Source: Pleomorphomonas sp. (lineage in GTDB: Bacteria > Pseudomonadota > Alphaproteobacteria > Rhizobiales > Pleomorphomonadaceae). From it: DNA of 64,000 nt. Position numbers and translations under genes: made by a program. The stretch spans positions 1-64,000 of the forward strand of contig JARKNW010000133.1 of NCBI GenBank assembly GCA_029976075.1, given 5' to 3'. Shown one piece after another: positions 17,555-26,785 of this stretch. How positions within the stretch are numbered: position 1 is the stretch's first letter; each line of letters starts with the position of its first letter. Under the pieces are notes generated by a model, which worked only from the letters and a program-made list of their open reading frames with translations, made no database searches and had not been told where the DNA came from.

Positions 17555-19519
17555 CTATTTGCCGACCACTCCCGCCAACTCGATCCGGCTTTGCCCAAGC
17601 GCGGTGAGTGCCGCCTGCACGATGCCGTGCGCATCAAGCCCAGCCTCGGCATACATGCGCTCCGGCTTGTCGTGATCAACGAAGGCATCGGGCAGCGTCA
17701 GTGCACGGAATCGGAAGCCACGATCAAAGCGCCCGTCGGCAATGAGCGCTTGGGCCACCTGACTGCCAAAGCCGCCAGTCGAGCCTTCTTCAACGGTGAT
17801 CAGCAACTCGTGGTGGGCGGCAAGCTGGCGGATCAGCGCCCGGTCGAGCGGCTTGGCAAATCGCGCATCGGCCACCGTGGCCGGCAGGCCGAACGTGGCA
17901 AGCTCCTCGGCTGCCTTCAGCGCCTCGGTCAGGCGGGTACCGAAGGAAAGAATCGCCACCTTGCCGCCTTCGCTGACGATGCGGCCACGCCCGATTTCCA
18001 GGATGTGGCCGCGAGCCGGCAGATCGACGCCAACGCCCTCGCCGCGTGGATAGCGAAACGCAACGGGACCGTCGTCATAGGCGACCGCCGTCGCCACCAT
18101 GTGCCGGAGTTCAGCCTCGTCACCAGGCGCCATCACGACCATGTTGGGCAGGCAGGCAAGAAAAGCTGTATCAAACGCCCCGGCGTGGGTCGCGCCGTCG
18201 GCGCCAACAAAGCCTGCGCGGTCGATCGGCAGGCGCACGGGCAAATTCTGCAGCGCGACGTCGTGCACGACCTGATCGTAGGCGCGCTGCAAGAACGTCG
18301 AATAAATGGCGCAGAACGGCTTCAGGCCTTCGGTTGCCATGCCCGCAGCAAAGGTCACCGCGTGCTGCTCGGCAATGCCGACGTCGAACATGCGCTCGGG
18401 AAAGGCCTCGGCGAACAAGTCGAGTCCCGTACCGGCCGGCATGGCAGCGGTGATGCCGACGATGCGCTCATCGCGCCGTCCCTCATCGACCAAGGTTTCG
18501 CCGAACACCTGCGTGTAGCTCGGAGCGTTGGCTTTTGGCTTGAGCTGAGCGCCAGTCACCACATCGAATCGGCTGACGCCATGATACTTGTCGGCCGCCG
18601 CCTCGGCTGGCGGATACCCTTTGCCCTTCTTGGTGACCACGTGCAGCAGCACCGGCCCATCCTTGGCGTTGCGAACATTGCGCAGCACCGGCAACAGGTG
18701 GGAAAGATTATGCCCGTCGATGGGGCCGACATAATAGAAGCCGAGTTCCTCGAACAGCGTGCCGCCGGTGAGGAAACCGCGTGCGTACTCCTCGGCGCGC
18801 TGCGCCTTCTGCCTGAGACCCTTTGGCAGATTGAAGGCGAGCTGCTTCATTGCCTCGCGCAGCGTCAAATAGGTGGGGCCGGAGACAAGGCGAGCCAGAT
18901 AGGCGCTCATGGCGCCAGTCGGCGGGGCGATCGACATGTCGTTGTCGTTCAGAATGACGACGAGGCGGCTGTCCATGGCACCGGCGTTGTTCATTGCCTC
19001 ATAGGCCATGCCGGCTGACATGGCCCCATCGCCGATGACGGCGATGACCTGATTGTCGTCCCCCTTGAGATCGCGCGCCACAGCCATGCCGAGGCCAGCC
19101 GAGATCGAGGTCGAGGAATGGCCGGCACCGAACGGGTCGTAGACGCTCTCGGCACGCTTGGTGAATCCGGAGAGGCCATTTCCTTGACGCAACGTACGGA
19201 TATCGCCGCGCCGCCCGGTCAGGATCTTGTGCGGATAGGCTTGATGGCCGACGTCCCAGATCAGCCGGTCGCGCGGCGTATCGAACACGGCGTGCAGCGC
19301 AACGGTCAACTCGACCACGCCCAGTCCGGCACCCAGATGCCCGCCTGTCACGGAGACTGCGTCGATCATCTCGGCCCGCACTTCCGCGGCGAGTTGCTCG
19401 AGCTCGGCAACCGACAATACCTTGAGGTCGTCCGGCGACGATACCTTGTCGAGGAGCGGGGTGGCGGGACGCGGCAATCCAAAAATCCGTGAAATTACGA
19501 GGGCAAAACCCTTACCCAC
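17555..19519 (-). CDS. dxs: 1-deoxy-D-xylulose-5-phosphate synthase
   Basis: 654 residues, full length. The thiamine diphosphate-binding segment [18 protein letters not shown] lies at about residues 164-181, the transketolase middle domain carries [19 protein letters not shown], and a transketolase C-terminal domain ends the protein. It condenses pyruvate and glyceraldehyde 3-phosphate in the first step of the MEP isoprenoid pathway and also feeds thiamine and pyridoxal synthesis. The GTG at 19519 is the longest start; a TTG at 19477, just before PRPATPLLD, is a credible shorter one because that is where family similarity begins. Confidence 0.95.
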   Translation of the reverse strand: MGKGFALVISRIFGLPRPATPLLDKVSSPDDLKVLSVAELEQLAAEVRAEMIDAVSVTGGHLGAGLGVVELTVALHAVFDTPRDRLIWDVGHQAYPHKILTGRRGDIRTLRQGNGLSGFTKRAESVYDPFGAGHSSTSISAGLGMAVARDLKGDDNQVIAVIGDGAMSAGMAYEAMNNAGAMDSRLVVILNDNDMSIAPPTGAMSAYLARLVSGPTYLTLREAMKQLAFNLPKGLRQKAQRAEEYARGFLTGGTLFEELGFYYVGPIDGHNLSHLLPVLRNVRNAKDGPVLLHVVTKKGKGYPPAEAAADKYHGVSRFDVVTGAQLKPKANAPSYTQVFGETLVDEGRRDERIVGITAAMPAGTGLDLFAEAFPERMFDVGIAEQHAVTFAAGMATEGLKPFCAIYSTFLQRAYDQVVHDVALQNLPVRLPIDRAGFVGADGATHAGAFDTAFLACLPNMVVMAPGDEAELRHMVATAVAYDDGPVAFRYPRGEGVGVDLPARGHILEIGRGRIVSEGGKVAILSFGTRLTEALKAAEELATFGLPATVADARFAKPLDRALIRQLAAHHELLITVEEGSTGGFGSQVAQALIADGRFDRGFRFRALTLPDAFVDHDKPERMYAEAGLDAHGIVQAALTALGQSRIELAGVVGK

Positions 19520-19596
19520 AAATAACAGCCAATGACAGTCTCTTCAATTCGCAAGCCCATCTTTATCGAGCTAAATTGAGGCGGATGCAGGGACAC

Positions 19597-20055
19597 TCAA
19601 CGAGCGAGACCAAATTGGATTTCAATCAGTTGATAAGGCGATCCTGGCCCGCGCCAATCATGATAGACTTCCCGACTCTCTCCGGAAAAGATGTGCCGCG
19701 ATTGCTCGATTTCGCGGACCAACGGTCCGTAGCCCTTGGAAAACAGCGTGCGCAACGATCCGCGATGCATGGCGGAAGCGACGATGATCGATTCCAGGTG
19801 AAACAGCTCGAACCGGCCGGCATAGGCCGCCGGGCGTTGGATCGGCAGGCAGATGCGCCAGTCGAACGGTGTCCCGCCGTCGCGCGGCAGATTGTATGCC
19901 GTGAAAATCCAGGGACCGGACATCGTCAGTCCCAGTTCCTCGACCTCGGCAAGGATGGCGGGAGAGAGCTTGGCCGAAACGGATGCGACGTCCCTGATAG
20001 TGATCCTTCGCGTCGCGCTCAGCACCCACATATCCGGCGTTTCGACGATAATCAT
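19597..20055 (-). CDS. GyrI-like small-molecule-binding domain protein
   Basis: 152 residues, no membrane segment. The pattern SGPWIFTAYNLPRDGG ... DWRICLPI ... FELFHLESIIVAS ... YHDWRGPGSPYQLIEIQFGL fits stand-alone GyrI/SHS2 effector-binding domains related to the ligand domain of AraC/MerR activators. No DNA-binding domain is attached, so it may sequester a ligand or act as a small enzyme; the function is unproven. Its G-rich ribosome-binding site lies in a potential hairpin (20059-20081). Confidence 0.65.
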   Translation of the reverse strand: MIIVETPDMWVLSATRRITIRDVASVSAKLSPAILAEVEELGLTMSGPWIFTAYNLPRDGGTPFDWRICLPIQRPAAYAGRFELFHLESIIVASAMHRGSLRTLFSKGYGPLVREIEQSRHIFSGESREVYHDWRGPGSPYQLIEIQFGLAR

Positions 20056-20058
20056 TCA

Positions 20059-20081
20059 GCCCCCCCTGTAATCATGGGGGC
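20059..20081 (-). promoter_or_regulatory. Possible hairpin occluding the ribosome-binding site
   Basis: On the minus strand GCCCCC (20081-20076) can pair with GGGGGC (20064-20059) just upstream of the GyrI-like start codon, masking the G-rich Shine-Dalgarno stretch. Confidence 0.35.
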
Positions 20082-20188
20082 AAGTTATCGGGAAGTTGGC
20101 CAGTCCCAAGCGGCAGAATGAGATTTTCTTGCTCAAAAAGAGCCCGAAGACCGGCTGAGCAGGAAAATCATTCCTCCGCCTGCTCCGC

Positions 20189-20434
20189 TTACTCCCTATC
20201 AAGCGGTTCGACGCCAGCAGCCGAGCTGTCCCCGGCGATGCGGATCTTTTCCACCTTGGCTTCGGCAGCCTTCAACAAACCGTCGCAATGCTTGCGGAGG
20301 GCATCGCCACGCTCGTAGATGGAAATACTCTCTTCGAGGGGAACGGAGCCTTGCTCCAACCGGGCGACGATCCCTTCGAGTTCCTTGAGAGCCTGTTCGA
20401 AGCTGAGGGTACCGACTTCAATCGCGTTGGTCAT
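20189..20434 (-). CDS. xseB: Exodeoxyribonuclease VII small subunit
   Basis: 81 residues with the typical XseB core [19 protein letters not shown], then [18 protein letters not shown], forming a helical hairpin. Several XseB chains bind the catalytic XseA to form exonuclease VII, which degrades single-stranded DNA. xseA is not in the window. The gene begins 20 bp after the pdxH stop on the same strand, so co-transcription with pdxH is likely. The longer upstream open frame is out of register with pdxH and is rejected. Confidence 0.93.
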   Translation of the reverse strand: MTNAIEVGTLSFEQALKELEGIVARLEQGSVPLEESISIYERGDALRKHCDGLLKAAEAKVEKIRIAGDSSAAGVEPLDRE

Positions 20435-20454
20435 TCTCGACAGCCTTTCGTCGA

Positions 20455-21063
20455 TCAGGGATAGAGACGGGTGCGCGTCCAGCTGCCATTGCCGTCGGGC
20501 AGGAACCGAACACGATCGTGCAAACGGAACAATCCGTCGCGCCAGAACTCGATGGCCGTCGGCGACACGCGCAAACCCGACCAATACTCTGGACGCGGCA
20601 CGGCCCCGACGCCGAACTTGAGCCCCCACTCGGCGACTGCTTTCTCAAGCGCAAAGCGGCTTTCGAGCGGGCGCGACTGCTTGGAAGCCCAGGCACCGAT
20701 ACGGCTGCCGCGGTCGCGGCTCTGGAAATAGGCATCCGCCTCTTCCTTCGACACCTCGGAGACGATACCGCGCACACGGATCTGTCGCTTGAGACTCTTC
20801 CAGTGGAACAGCAAGGCCGCCTTGCGGCTCTTCAGGATCTGCTCCCCCTTGGCCGAGCCGAAGTTGGTGTAGAAGACGAAGCCGCGCTCGTCGAAGCCTT
20901 TGAGCAGCACCATGCGCGCATCCGGCAGGCCGTCCTCGTCGACGGTCGCCAGCGTCATGGCGTTCGGATCGTTCGGCTCGCTCTTCTCGGCCTCCTTCAT
21001 CCAGCTGACGAACAGCTGGTAGGGCTCTGAAGCCTCGGTGAAATCGGTCTCGGAAGTGGACAT
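20455..21063 (-). CDS. pdxH: Pyridoxamine 5'-phosphate oxidase
   Basis: 202 residues. FMN-binding features are [22 protein letters not shown] (about 49-70), the RIRVRG strand and the C-terminal WTRTRLYP, which is the PNPOx dimerisation signature. It oxidises pyridoxine or pyridoxamine 5'-phosphate to pyridoxal 5'-phosphate. It sits divergently from the DnaJ-like gene, an arrangement I recall from other rhizobial genomes, and upstream of xseB. Confidence 0.95.
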   Translation of the reverse strand: MSTSETDFTEASEPYQLFVSWMKEAEKSEPNDPNAMTLATVDEDGLPDARMVLLKGFDERGFVFYTNFGSAKGEQILKSRKAALLFHWKSLKRQIRVRGIVSEVSKEEADAYFQSRDRGSRIGAWASKQSRPLESRFALEKAVAEWGLKFGVGAVPRPEYWSGLRVSPTAIEFWRDGLFRLHDRVRFLPDGNGSWTRTRLYP

Positions 21064-21182
21064 TTCTCGTCGACGCCTCGTCTTGCTGGCTGGCCGTCGG
21101 CCAGATTCGAGCCGTCAGCATCCGTCCGGCATATAGCCACATCCAGCCTGACGACAACCTTTCATGCGACAGTCCGAAAAGA

Positions 21183-21211
21183 TTTTGTCAAAGCCGTGCG
21201 ACCCGTATAAT
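21183..21211 (+). promoter_or_regulatory. Candidate sigma70 promoter for the DnaJ-like gene
   Basis: A perfect -10 TATAAT at 21206-21211. The -35 is either TTTTGT (17-bp spacing) or TTGTCA (15-bp spacing), so the element is only moderately strong. It lies 97 bp before the start codon. Confidence 0.5.
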
Positions 21212-21307
21212 GGCACACTCTGGAACGGAACGTGATCGGGCATTACATGCTTGGCAGAACCTTGGTGCTACTCGGCACCATCATCCACTTGAAGAGGGCC
21301 AACCAGC

Positions 21308-22297
21308 ATGCGTGATCCGTATGAGGTCCTGGGCGTGCCCAGGAGCGCGGACGAAGCGACCGTCAAGAAGGCTTACCGTAAGCTCGCCAAGCAGCATCAT
21401 CCCGACGCCAACAAAAACGATCCGCGCGCCAAGGAGCGCTTTGCGGAGCTGAACTCTGCCTACGAGATCGTCGGCGACAAGGACAAGCGCCGGCAGTTCG
21501 ATGCCGGCGAGATCGACGCCGACGGCAAGCCGCGCTTTACCGGCTTTGAAGGCTTTGGCGGCACCGGCGGCATGGGCGGCGGGTTCCGCCAGTCGGGCGG
21601 CCGAGCGTCCGACGACATCCTGCATGATATTTTCGGCGACGCGTTCGCCAACTTTGCAGGCGGCTCGGCGCGCGGTGGAGCGCGCGGCAACCGACGCAGC
21701 AACTTCTCCGGCTTCGAAAGCTTCTCGACCGGAGCGACCGGTGCTGGCGCGGGCGGCTCGCCATCCACCAAGGGCGCCGACATCATGGTGACGGCTCGGG
21801 TCCGCCTTGAGGACATCGTCGGTTCGGGCAAGGTGCGTGTCACCCTTCCCAACGGCAAATCGCTCGACGCGAAGATCCCGGCAGGGTTCGAGCCGGGCCA
21901 GCAGCTTCGTCTCAAGGGCCAGGGCGGTGACGGCACGCCTCCGGGCGACGCCATCGCCATTCTGGTTTACGAGCCGCACGCCCTGTTCCGCCCCGATGGC
22001 TACAACTTGCGTCTCGACCTGCCGGTCACGCTCGACGAAGCCGTGCTGGGCGGCAAGGTGAGGGTGCCGACGCTCGAAGGGGCCGTCGACATGACCATAC
22101 CGGCTGGCGTTACCGGTTCGAAGGCTTTCCGCTTGCGCGGCAAGGGGCTGCCCGACAAGAAGAACGTGCGTGGCGATATCTTCGTCACGCCGAGAATCGT
22201 GTTGCCTGACGGAGCCGACGCCGGGCTTGAGAAGCTGATGGAGCGCTGGCGCGAAATGCGTCCCTATGACGTGCGCGGACCGGAATTCTCTTCATGA
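21308..22297 (+). CDS. DnaJ-class chaperone without zinc finger (CbpA/DjlA-like type B)
   Basis: 329 residues. The N-terminal J domain (1-70) holds the HPD tripeptide in KQHHPDANKND, then a Gly/Phe-rich linker (about 80-140), then two C-terminal substrate-binding beta domains ending in a dimerisation region. The CXXCXGXG zinc repeats of DnaJ proper are absent, so it is a type B Hsp40 that stimulates DnaK ATPase. GAGGG precedes the ATG. Its stop overlaps the start of the DUF1499 gene by 4 bp, implying translational coupling. Confidence 0.9.
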   Translation: MRDPYEVLGVPRSADEATVKKAYRKLAKQHHPDANKNDPRAKERFAELNSAYEIVGDKDKRRQFDAGEIDADGKPRFTGFEGFGGTGGMGGGFRQSGGRASDDILHDIFGDAFANFAGGSARGGARGNRRSNFSGFESFSTGATGAGAGGSPSTKGADIMVTARVRLEDIVGSGKVRVTLPNGKSLDAKIPAGFEPGQQLRLKGQGGDGTPPGDAIAILVYEPHALFRPDGYNLRLDLPVTLDEAVLGGKVRVPTLEGAVDMTIPAGVTGSKAFRLRGKGLPDKKNVRGDIFVTPRIVLPDGADAGLEKLMERWREMRPYDVRGPEFSS

Positions 22298-23076
22298 GCC
22301 GATTGCCGCCGCTGCCGCTGCCACCGGCACGCGGCGCCCGCCCCGCTCGATTTCTGGCCAGCCTCGCCTTCATGGTGATGGTGGTGGGGATCGCTTCCCG
22401 CCACCTCGATTTCATATCGAGCGCCACCATGTACGCAGCGGTGGTGACTGGGCTTCTGCTGGCCCTGGCGGCGTTGGCTGTGGTTTCGGTGACCGTGCGC
22501 GACGTCTGGCGTGAGGGGCGTCGCGGTGCCAATAGTGCTTTCGCCACGATTCTTCTGATCATCGCGACCTTCTCGCCGCTGATCGGTACTATCGCAGCCT
22601 ATATCGCATACCCCGCTCTCGACAGCGTCTCGACCGACACCGACGATCCGCCGGCTGCTCCCGCCGGATTTACCCAGGTTGCGTTTCCATTCGACTTGCG
22701 CGCCGCATCGGACAAGGCAGCGGCGTTGCAAGAGGACGCCTATCCGGACCTGACAACGCAAGCGGTAGATCTCTCCACCGTCGAGGCTTACGCCCTTGCG
22801 CGGCAAACGGTCGATGACCTCGGCTGGACGATACGTCAGACGGAAGAACCGGAAACGGAAGTTGCAAGCGGCCGCATCGAAGCCGAGGCGCGATCACTGG
22901 TTCTGGGCACTCAGGAAGACGTGGTTGTACGCATCCGTCCCGGCGATGGAGGCTGTCGCATCGATATCCGTTCACTGAGCCGGATGGCCATGCCGGATCT
23001 CGGCGAGAATGCCCGTCATGTCGGCGACTTTATCGCTCGCTTCGCCGAGGTATCGCGCCGACAGGCGGCCAACTAG
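22294..23076 (+). CDS. DUF1499-domain membrane protein
   Basis: 260 residues: three hydrophobic segments in the first 110 residues (about 20-45, 48-68 and 83-105), then a soluble DUF1499 domain carrying DLTTQAVDLSTVEAYALARQ and DVVVRIRPGDGGCRIDIRS. The function of DUF1499 is unknown. The ATG overlaps the DnaJ-like stop in an ATGA arrangement, so the two are translated together. A copy of the intergenic repeat begins right after its stop codon. Confidence 0.8.
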   Translation: MSRLPPLPLPPARGARPARFLASLAFMVMVVGIASRHLDFISSATMYAAVVTGLLLALAALAVVSVTVRDVWREGRRGANSAFATILLIIATFSPLIGTIAAYIAYPALDSVSTDTDDPPAAPAGFTQVAFPFDLRAASDKAAALQEDAYPDLTTQAVDLSTVEAYALARQTVDDLGWTIRQTEEPETEVASGRIEAEARSLVLGTQEDVVVRIRPGDGGCRIDIRSLSRMAMPDLGENARHVGDFIARFAEVSRRQAAN

Positions 23077-23078
23077 CG

Positions 23079-23140
23079 CACTTTCAGCCAAAGTGGGGAC
23101 AGGTTTTACGTCCGAAATCACGGTGAAAAACACGCTCTGG
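23079..23140. repeat. Palindromic intergenic repeat, partial copy 2
   Basis: Shares the core AGTGGG-A/G-ACAGGTTTT-CG-CCG-AAT with the reverse strand of the element at 13071-13176. It lies between the convergent DUF1499 and MBL-fold genes. Confidence 0.55.
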
Positions 23141-23143
23141 GGA

Positions 23144-24004
23144 TCACTGGCGGCTGAGCCGGTCGCCGACCTGAGTGACAAGGCCTCGCTCTTGAAGCCA
23201 ATCGGTATGGGCCGTCACCGAAAGGGCAGCCGCGCCTGACAGATCCGGATCGAGACCGATATAGACCGCCGACACGATCTCCTCGACGGTCCTGCTGCCG
23301 CCCGTCAATGCTCGCAGAATGGCGGCCTCCCGTGCCTCGCGATGTCGCTTCAGTTCGGCGATGCGGATCAGACCGTCATCCACCGGGCCGCCATGGCCGG
23401 GAAGATAGCTGCGGGCGCCGACACTTGCGAGGCGATCGAGAGACGACATGTAGTCGGCCATCCGGCCATCAGGCGGGACAACGACGCTGGTTGACCACGC
23501 CATGACATGGTCGCCAGAGAACAGCAGCCCCGAACCGGCAAGGTCGTAGCAAAGATGATTGGCGGTATGTCCCGGCGTCGAAATGGCCAGGAGATCACCG
23601 ACTTCGGTCGCTGTGGTGTCTCCATCGCCTAGCACGCGATGGGGGCGATAGAGCGACCGGGATGCTCCTGGTACCGGTCCGACCACTTCTGCACCGGTCA
23701 GTTCCGCCAGTCGATCTACAGCGCCAACATGATCGGCGTGATCGTGAGTGAGAACGATCTTCCGGATCGGAGCACCGGACACCGCCGCGATATCGGCAAC
23801 ATGCATAGCGTCGTCGGGGCCGGGATCGATCACAGTTATCTCGCGATCGCCCAGCAGGTAGCAGTTGGTACCACGGAACGTCAGAGGTCCACCGTTGCGG
23901 GCCGTCAGCCGCCGGATACCAACTGCCACGGGCTCGGCGGCGCCATAGACAGGCATGAAGTCCAAGGCCGACTCTCCACTCAAGGCTTTGTTCTCCCTTA
24001 CCAT
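23144..24004 (-). CDS. MBL-fold metallo-hydrolase (LACTB2-like)
   Basis: 286 residues. The zinc-binding signature THDHADH lies at about residue 87, followed by STPGHTANHL, FSGDHVM and LPGHGGP, the order expected for a binuclear metallo-beta-lactamase-fold hydrolase. A C-terminal winged-helix-like segment (LTGGSRTVEEIVSAVY) resembles that of LACTB2/endoribonuclease-like members, so RNA or a thioester could be the substrate. The start at 24004 lacks a clear ribosome-binding site, and ATG at 23956 is an alternative. Confidence 0.85.
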   Translation of the reverse strand: MVRENKALSGESALDFMPVYGAAEPVAVGIRRLTARNGGPLTFRGTNCYLLGDREITVIDPGPDDAMHVADIAAVSGAPIRKIVLTHDHADHVGAVDRLAELTGAEVVGPVPGASRSLYRPHRVLGDGDTTATEVGDLLAISTPGHTANHLCYDLAGSGLLFSGDHVMAWSTSVVVPPDGRMADYMSSLDRLASVGARSYLPGHGGPVDDGLIRIAELKRHREAREAAILRALTGGSRTVEEIVSAVYIGLDPDLSGAAALSVTAHTDWLQERGLVTQVGDRLSRQ

Positions 24005-24118
24005 GGTTCACCATGGCGTCTCATGAAACAGCCTGACTCACCAGGACACCACATGAATCGCGATGACTCCGGATGAACCAGCATGGACTCTCATTCGGCA
24101 GGCTCGCGCCGGTCCGGG

Positions 24119-24508
24119 CTAGAAGAAGCGCTCGGCCAGCCAGAACGCCACCCGGGCCAGAACGACCAGTGCCGTGAGCGCCAGCACCACGATGATCACC
24201 ATCGTCGAGACCAAGTTCCGGGTCGGCATCGGCGCGGCAGCATCTGGGGTCAAGCCCAACGCTCGTATCAACTCGCCGCCGCTCTCAGGATCGAAAACGA
24301 ACGCCCCCGCCTGATAACCGGCACTTATCCGGAAGCCATCGAGGCCCATCGTTCGTACAAGATCGACAGGCTTCCACAGCACGATCGGTTCGCCTTCGGC
24401 GGCCATGATGGCCAAGCCATCGTGGGTAAGGGTGGCTCGCGCCGGGCGCCGGCATCCGTCGCCTTCGTCGAAAAATCCCCGAGCCGTAGCGCCCGCTGTC
24501 GTCGCCAT
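24119..24508 (-). CDS. Small membrane protein resembling the N-terminal module of M48 peptidases
   Basis: 129 residues. The first 85 residues (ARGFFDEGDG, ATLTHDGLAIM, VLWKPVDLVR, AFVFDPES) resemble the domain that precedes the membrane segment and protease domain in bacterial M48 metallopeptidases. One transmembrane helix (about 100-122) follows and the protein ends RFF. No HExxH sequence is present, and no remnant of a protease domain is seen downstream in any frame. The ATG at 24508 has GGGAG nine bases upstream. The resemblance is judged by eye, so the family call is tentative. Confidence 0.55.
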   Translation of the reverse strand: MATTAGATARGFFDEGDGCRRPARATLTHDGLAIMAAEGEPIVLWKPVDLVRTMGLDGFRISAGYQAGAFVFDPESGGELIRALGLTPDAAAPMPTRNLVSTMVIIVVLALTALVVLARVAFWLAERFF

Positions 24509-24712
24509 GTCGCAATCTCCCGGCAACCCGCTGAATATGAAGGAGGCTCGCTTGCATTTCCACACGAACTGCCCCAAACCGATTCAAAATACAAAGTTCA
24601 TGGAAATGCCGTAGAGGTTCGCGACCCTTGGCGTCGAAAGGCCGATACCGGCGCGGTCATCGTGGCTGGTTTCGGCGACGATCATTATCCTTACGCCTGC
24701 ACGAGTTCGTCC

Positions 24713-26008
24713 TTGTCCAAGACCTTCGCCCCGCTCGTCTCGCTGCTGACCGGCATCGGTTTCCTGCTGTGCGGCAACGCGCTCCTCGGCACGGTGATTC
24801 CCCTGCGAGGTCTCTACGAGCACTTCACGCCGGTCATCATCGGCCTCATGGGCTCGTCCTACAATCTCGGCTTTGTCGTCGGATGCCTTGCCTGCCCCTA
24901 TCTCATCTTGAGGGCCGGCCACATTCGCGCCTACTCGACGTTGGTGTCGCTCGCCGCCGCCACCACACTCGTCCACCCGATGGTCGTCGATCCGCTGGTC
25001 TGGATCGGCGCACGCTCGATTACCGGCTTCTGCCTTGCCGGTCTCTACCTCATCATCGAAAGCTGGCTCAACGATCGCGCCACCAACGACAACCGTGGCC
25101 TGATCATGAGCGTCTATATCGTCGTCAACTTCCTCACGACCACCGCCGGTCAGCTGATGGTGCTGTTGGCGCCGATCCAGCATTTCGAACTGTTTGCCGC
25201 CGCTTCGCTGCTGGTGTCGCTGGCCGTGGTGCCCGTGGCGCTGACAACCTCGGCACAGCCTGCTCCGATTGCCATCGTGCAGTTCCGCCCCTTGCGCCTT
25301 CTGAAGATGGCGCCGGTCGGCCTCACCGGAACCTTCATGATCGGCGTCGCCAACGGTGCCTTCTGGTCTCTCGTTACCGTCTTCGCCATCGGACGCGGCC
25401 TGTCGACGAACGGGGCCGCCATTTTTCTTTCCATCGCCGTGGTTGGTGGCGCCTTGATGCAATGGCCCGTTGGCCGACTGTCCGATGCCCATGATCGTCG
25501 TCTGGTTCTGGCGGGTGTCATGGTTCTGTCGGCGATCGCCAGCCTTCTCACCGTTCTGCTGCCCCTCGGCGGCAATGGCCTTTTCATCATGGCCTTTGTG
25601 CTCGGAACGGTGGTCCTCACCAGCTATTCGGTCGCGGCAGCCCACGCCTATGACCGTGCCGAGAAGTCCGCCTATGTCGAGATGGCGACCGGCGTTCTGC
25701 TCGCCAACGGCGTCGGCGCCGTGTTCGGGCCGCTGATTGCCTCCTTCGCCATGGAAAGCTGGGGCAACAGCTCGCTGTTCGTGTTCATGGCCATCGTCGA
25801 GTTGCTGCTGGCCGCCTTCATCGCGCTGCGCTGGCGCATCCGTCCGTCGCGTCCCGACGATCCGAAGGAAGCCTACGAGATGTATGCCACCGCGCCGGTA
25901 GGTGGTGCCATTCCGCCTGAGCCCCCGGCTCCTGGCGATCCCATCCTTCAGACGCCGGTGGTGCCGGCAACCGCGCCCAAGCCGCAGCAGGAAGCCGATT
26001 CTCCCTGA
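24713..26008 (+). CDS. MFS transporter
   Basis: About 431 residues with twelve hydrophobic segments, typical of a major facilitator. The cytoplasmic loop after helix 2 includes LRAGHIRAYS, and the matching loop in the second half includes GRLSDAHDRR. The C-terminal 45 residues are a cytosolic proline-rich tail. The open frame continues 210 codons upstream but would run antisense over the 24119-24508 gene. The TTG at 24713 fits the family N-terminus and has ACGAG upstream; GTG at 24662 is an alternative. The substrate is unknown; drug or sugar-phosphate-like exporters of the YcaD group are closest in feel. Confidence 0.85.
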   Translation: MSKTFAPLVSLLTGIGFLLCGNALLGTVIPLRGLYEHFTPVIIGLMGSSYNLGFVVGCLACPYLILRAGHIRAYSTLVSLAAATTLVHPMVVDPLVWIGARSITGFCLAGLYLIIESWLNDRATNDNRGLIMSVYIVVNFLTTTAGQLMVLLAPIQHFELFAAASLLVSLAVVPVALTTSAQPAPIAIVQFRPLRLLKMAPVGLTGTFMIGVANGAFWSLVTVFAIGRGLSTNGAAIFLSIAVVGGALMQWPVGRLSDAHDRRLVLAGVMVLSAIASLLTVLLPLGGNGLFIMAFVLGTVVLTSYSVAAAHAYDRAEKSAYVEMATGVLLANGVGAVFGPLIASFAMESWGNSSLFVFMAIVELLLAAFIALRWRIRPSRPDDPKEAYEMYATAPVGGAIPPEPPAPGDPILQTPVVPATAPKPQQEADSP

Positions 26009-26050
26009 CGGGGCCTTGCCAAAGGCCGGCGGCTGCCGCAAAGCAACGCC

Positions 26051-26785
26051 ATGGCAAAGATCCGTCTCGATCAGCTTCTCGTCGCCCGCGGCCTCGCGGA
26101 CAGCCGTGCTCGTGCCCGCGATGCCATTTTGCGCGGGCATGTGACCGTGGCCGGACGGCCGACTGACAAACCGGGTCTGGCCGTCGAGGAAGACGTGGTG
26201 CTTTCGGTATCCGATCCGGCTGCCGCCTATGTTTCCCGCGCCGCCTTGAAGCTCGTCGCCGGCCTCGACCATTTCGGCTTCGATGTCAGCGATCGGGATT
26301 GCCTTGATATCGGTGCTTCCACCGGCGGCTTCACCCAAGTGCTGCTCCAACGCGGGGCAGCTCGCGTTGTCGCGCTGGATGTCGGCCACGACCAGTTGCA
26401 TCCACGGATTGCCGCCGATCCGAAGGTCATGAACATCGAGGGACTGAACGCTCGCGATCTTGCGTCTACGGACCTTCCCTTCCGGCCCGAGATGATCGTT
26501 TCCGACGTTTCCTTCATCTCACTCACCTTGGCGCTTCCGCCGGCGTTGGCTCTGGCCCGACGGCCGGGTGCCGGCGTCTTCCTCGTCAAACCTCAGTTCG
26601 AGGCGGGCCGACAGGCGATCGGCAAGGGAGGTCTCGTCGACGAGGCCACCGGTCGAGCGGCCGCCGAACGCATTCGCGACTGGCTCCATGGTCGCGATGG
26701 CTGGCGCGTCCACGACCTCATTCCGTCCCCCATTCTCGGGGGCGACGGCAACCATGAATATCTTCTCGGAGCGAGCCTTGACTGA
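26051..26785 (+). CDS. tlyA: TlyA-family rRNA methyltransferase / hemolysin A homologue
   Basis: 244 residues: an N-terminal S4 RNA-binding domain (residues 3-60, IRLDQLLVARGLADSRARA), then an FtsJ-like Rossmann methyltransferase domain with the SAM motif DIGASTGGFTQ at about residue 82 and the VSDVSFISL strand. TlyA proteins 2'-O-methylate ribosomal RNA and can influence susceptibility to capreomycin-type drugs. It overlaps or nearly abuts the next methyltransferase gene, so the two RNA-modification enzymes form an operon. Confidence 0.93.
   Translation: MAKIRLDQLLVARGLADSRARARDAILRGHVTVAGRPTDKPGLAVEEDVVLSVSDPAAAYVSRAALKLVAGLDHFGFDVSDRDCLDIGASTGGFTQVLLQRGAARVVALDVGHDQLHPRIAADPKVMNIEGLNARDLASTDLPFRPEMIVSDVSFISLTLALPPALALARRPGAGVFLVKPQFEAGRQAIGKGGLVDEATGRAAAERIRDWLHGRDGWRVHDLIPSPILGGDGNHEYLLGASLD

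Noticed and set aside
24083..24712. N-terminal 210-codon extension of the MFS frame
   Set aside because: Lies antisense to the 24119-24508 gene, has no membrane character and no family similarity.
24584..26401. 605-codon minus-strand frame over the MFS and tlyA genes
   Set aside because: Composition is Asp/Gly/His/Arg-rich repeats typical of antisense translation; covers two real genes.
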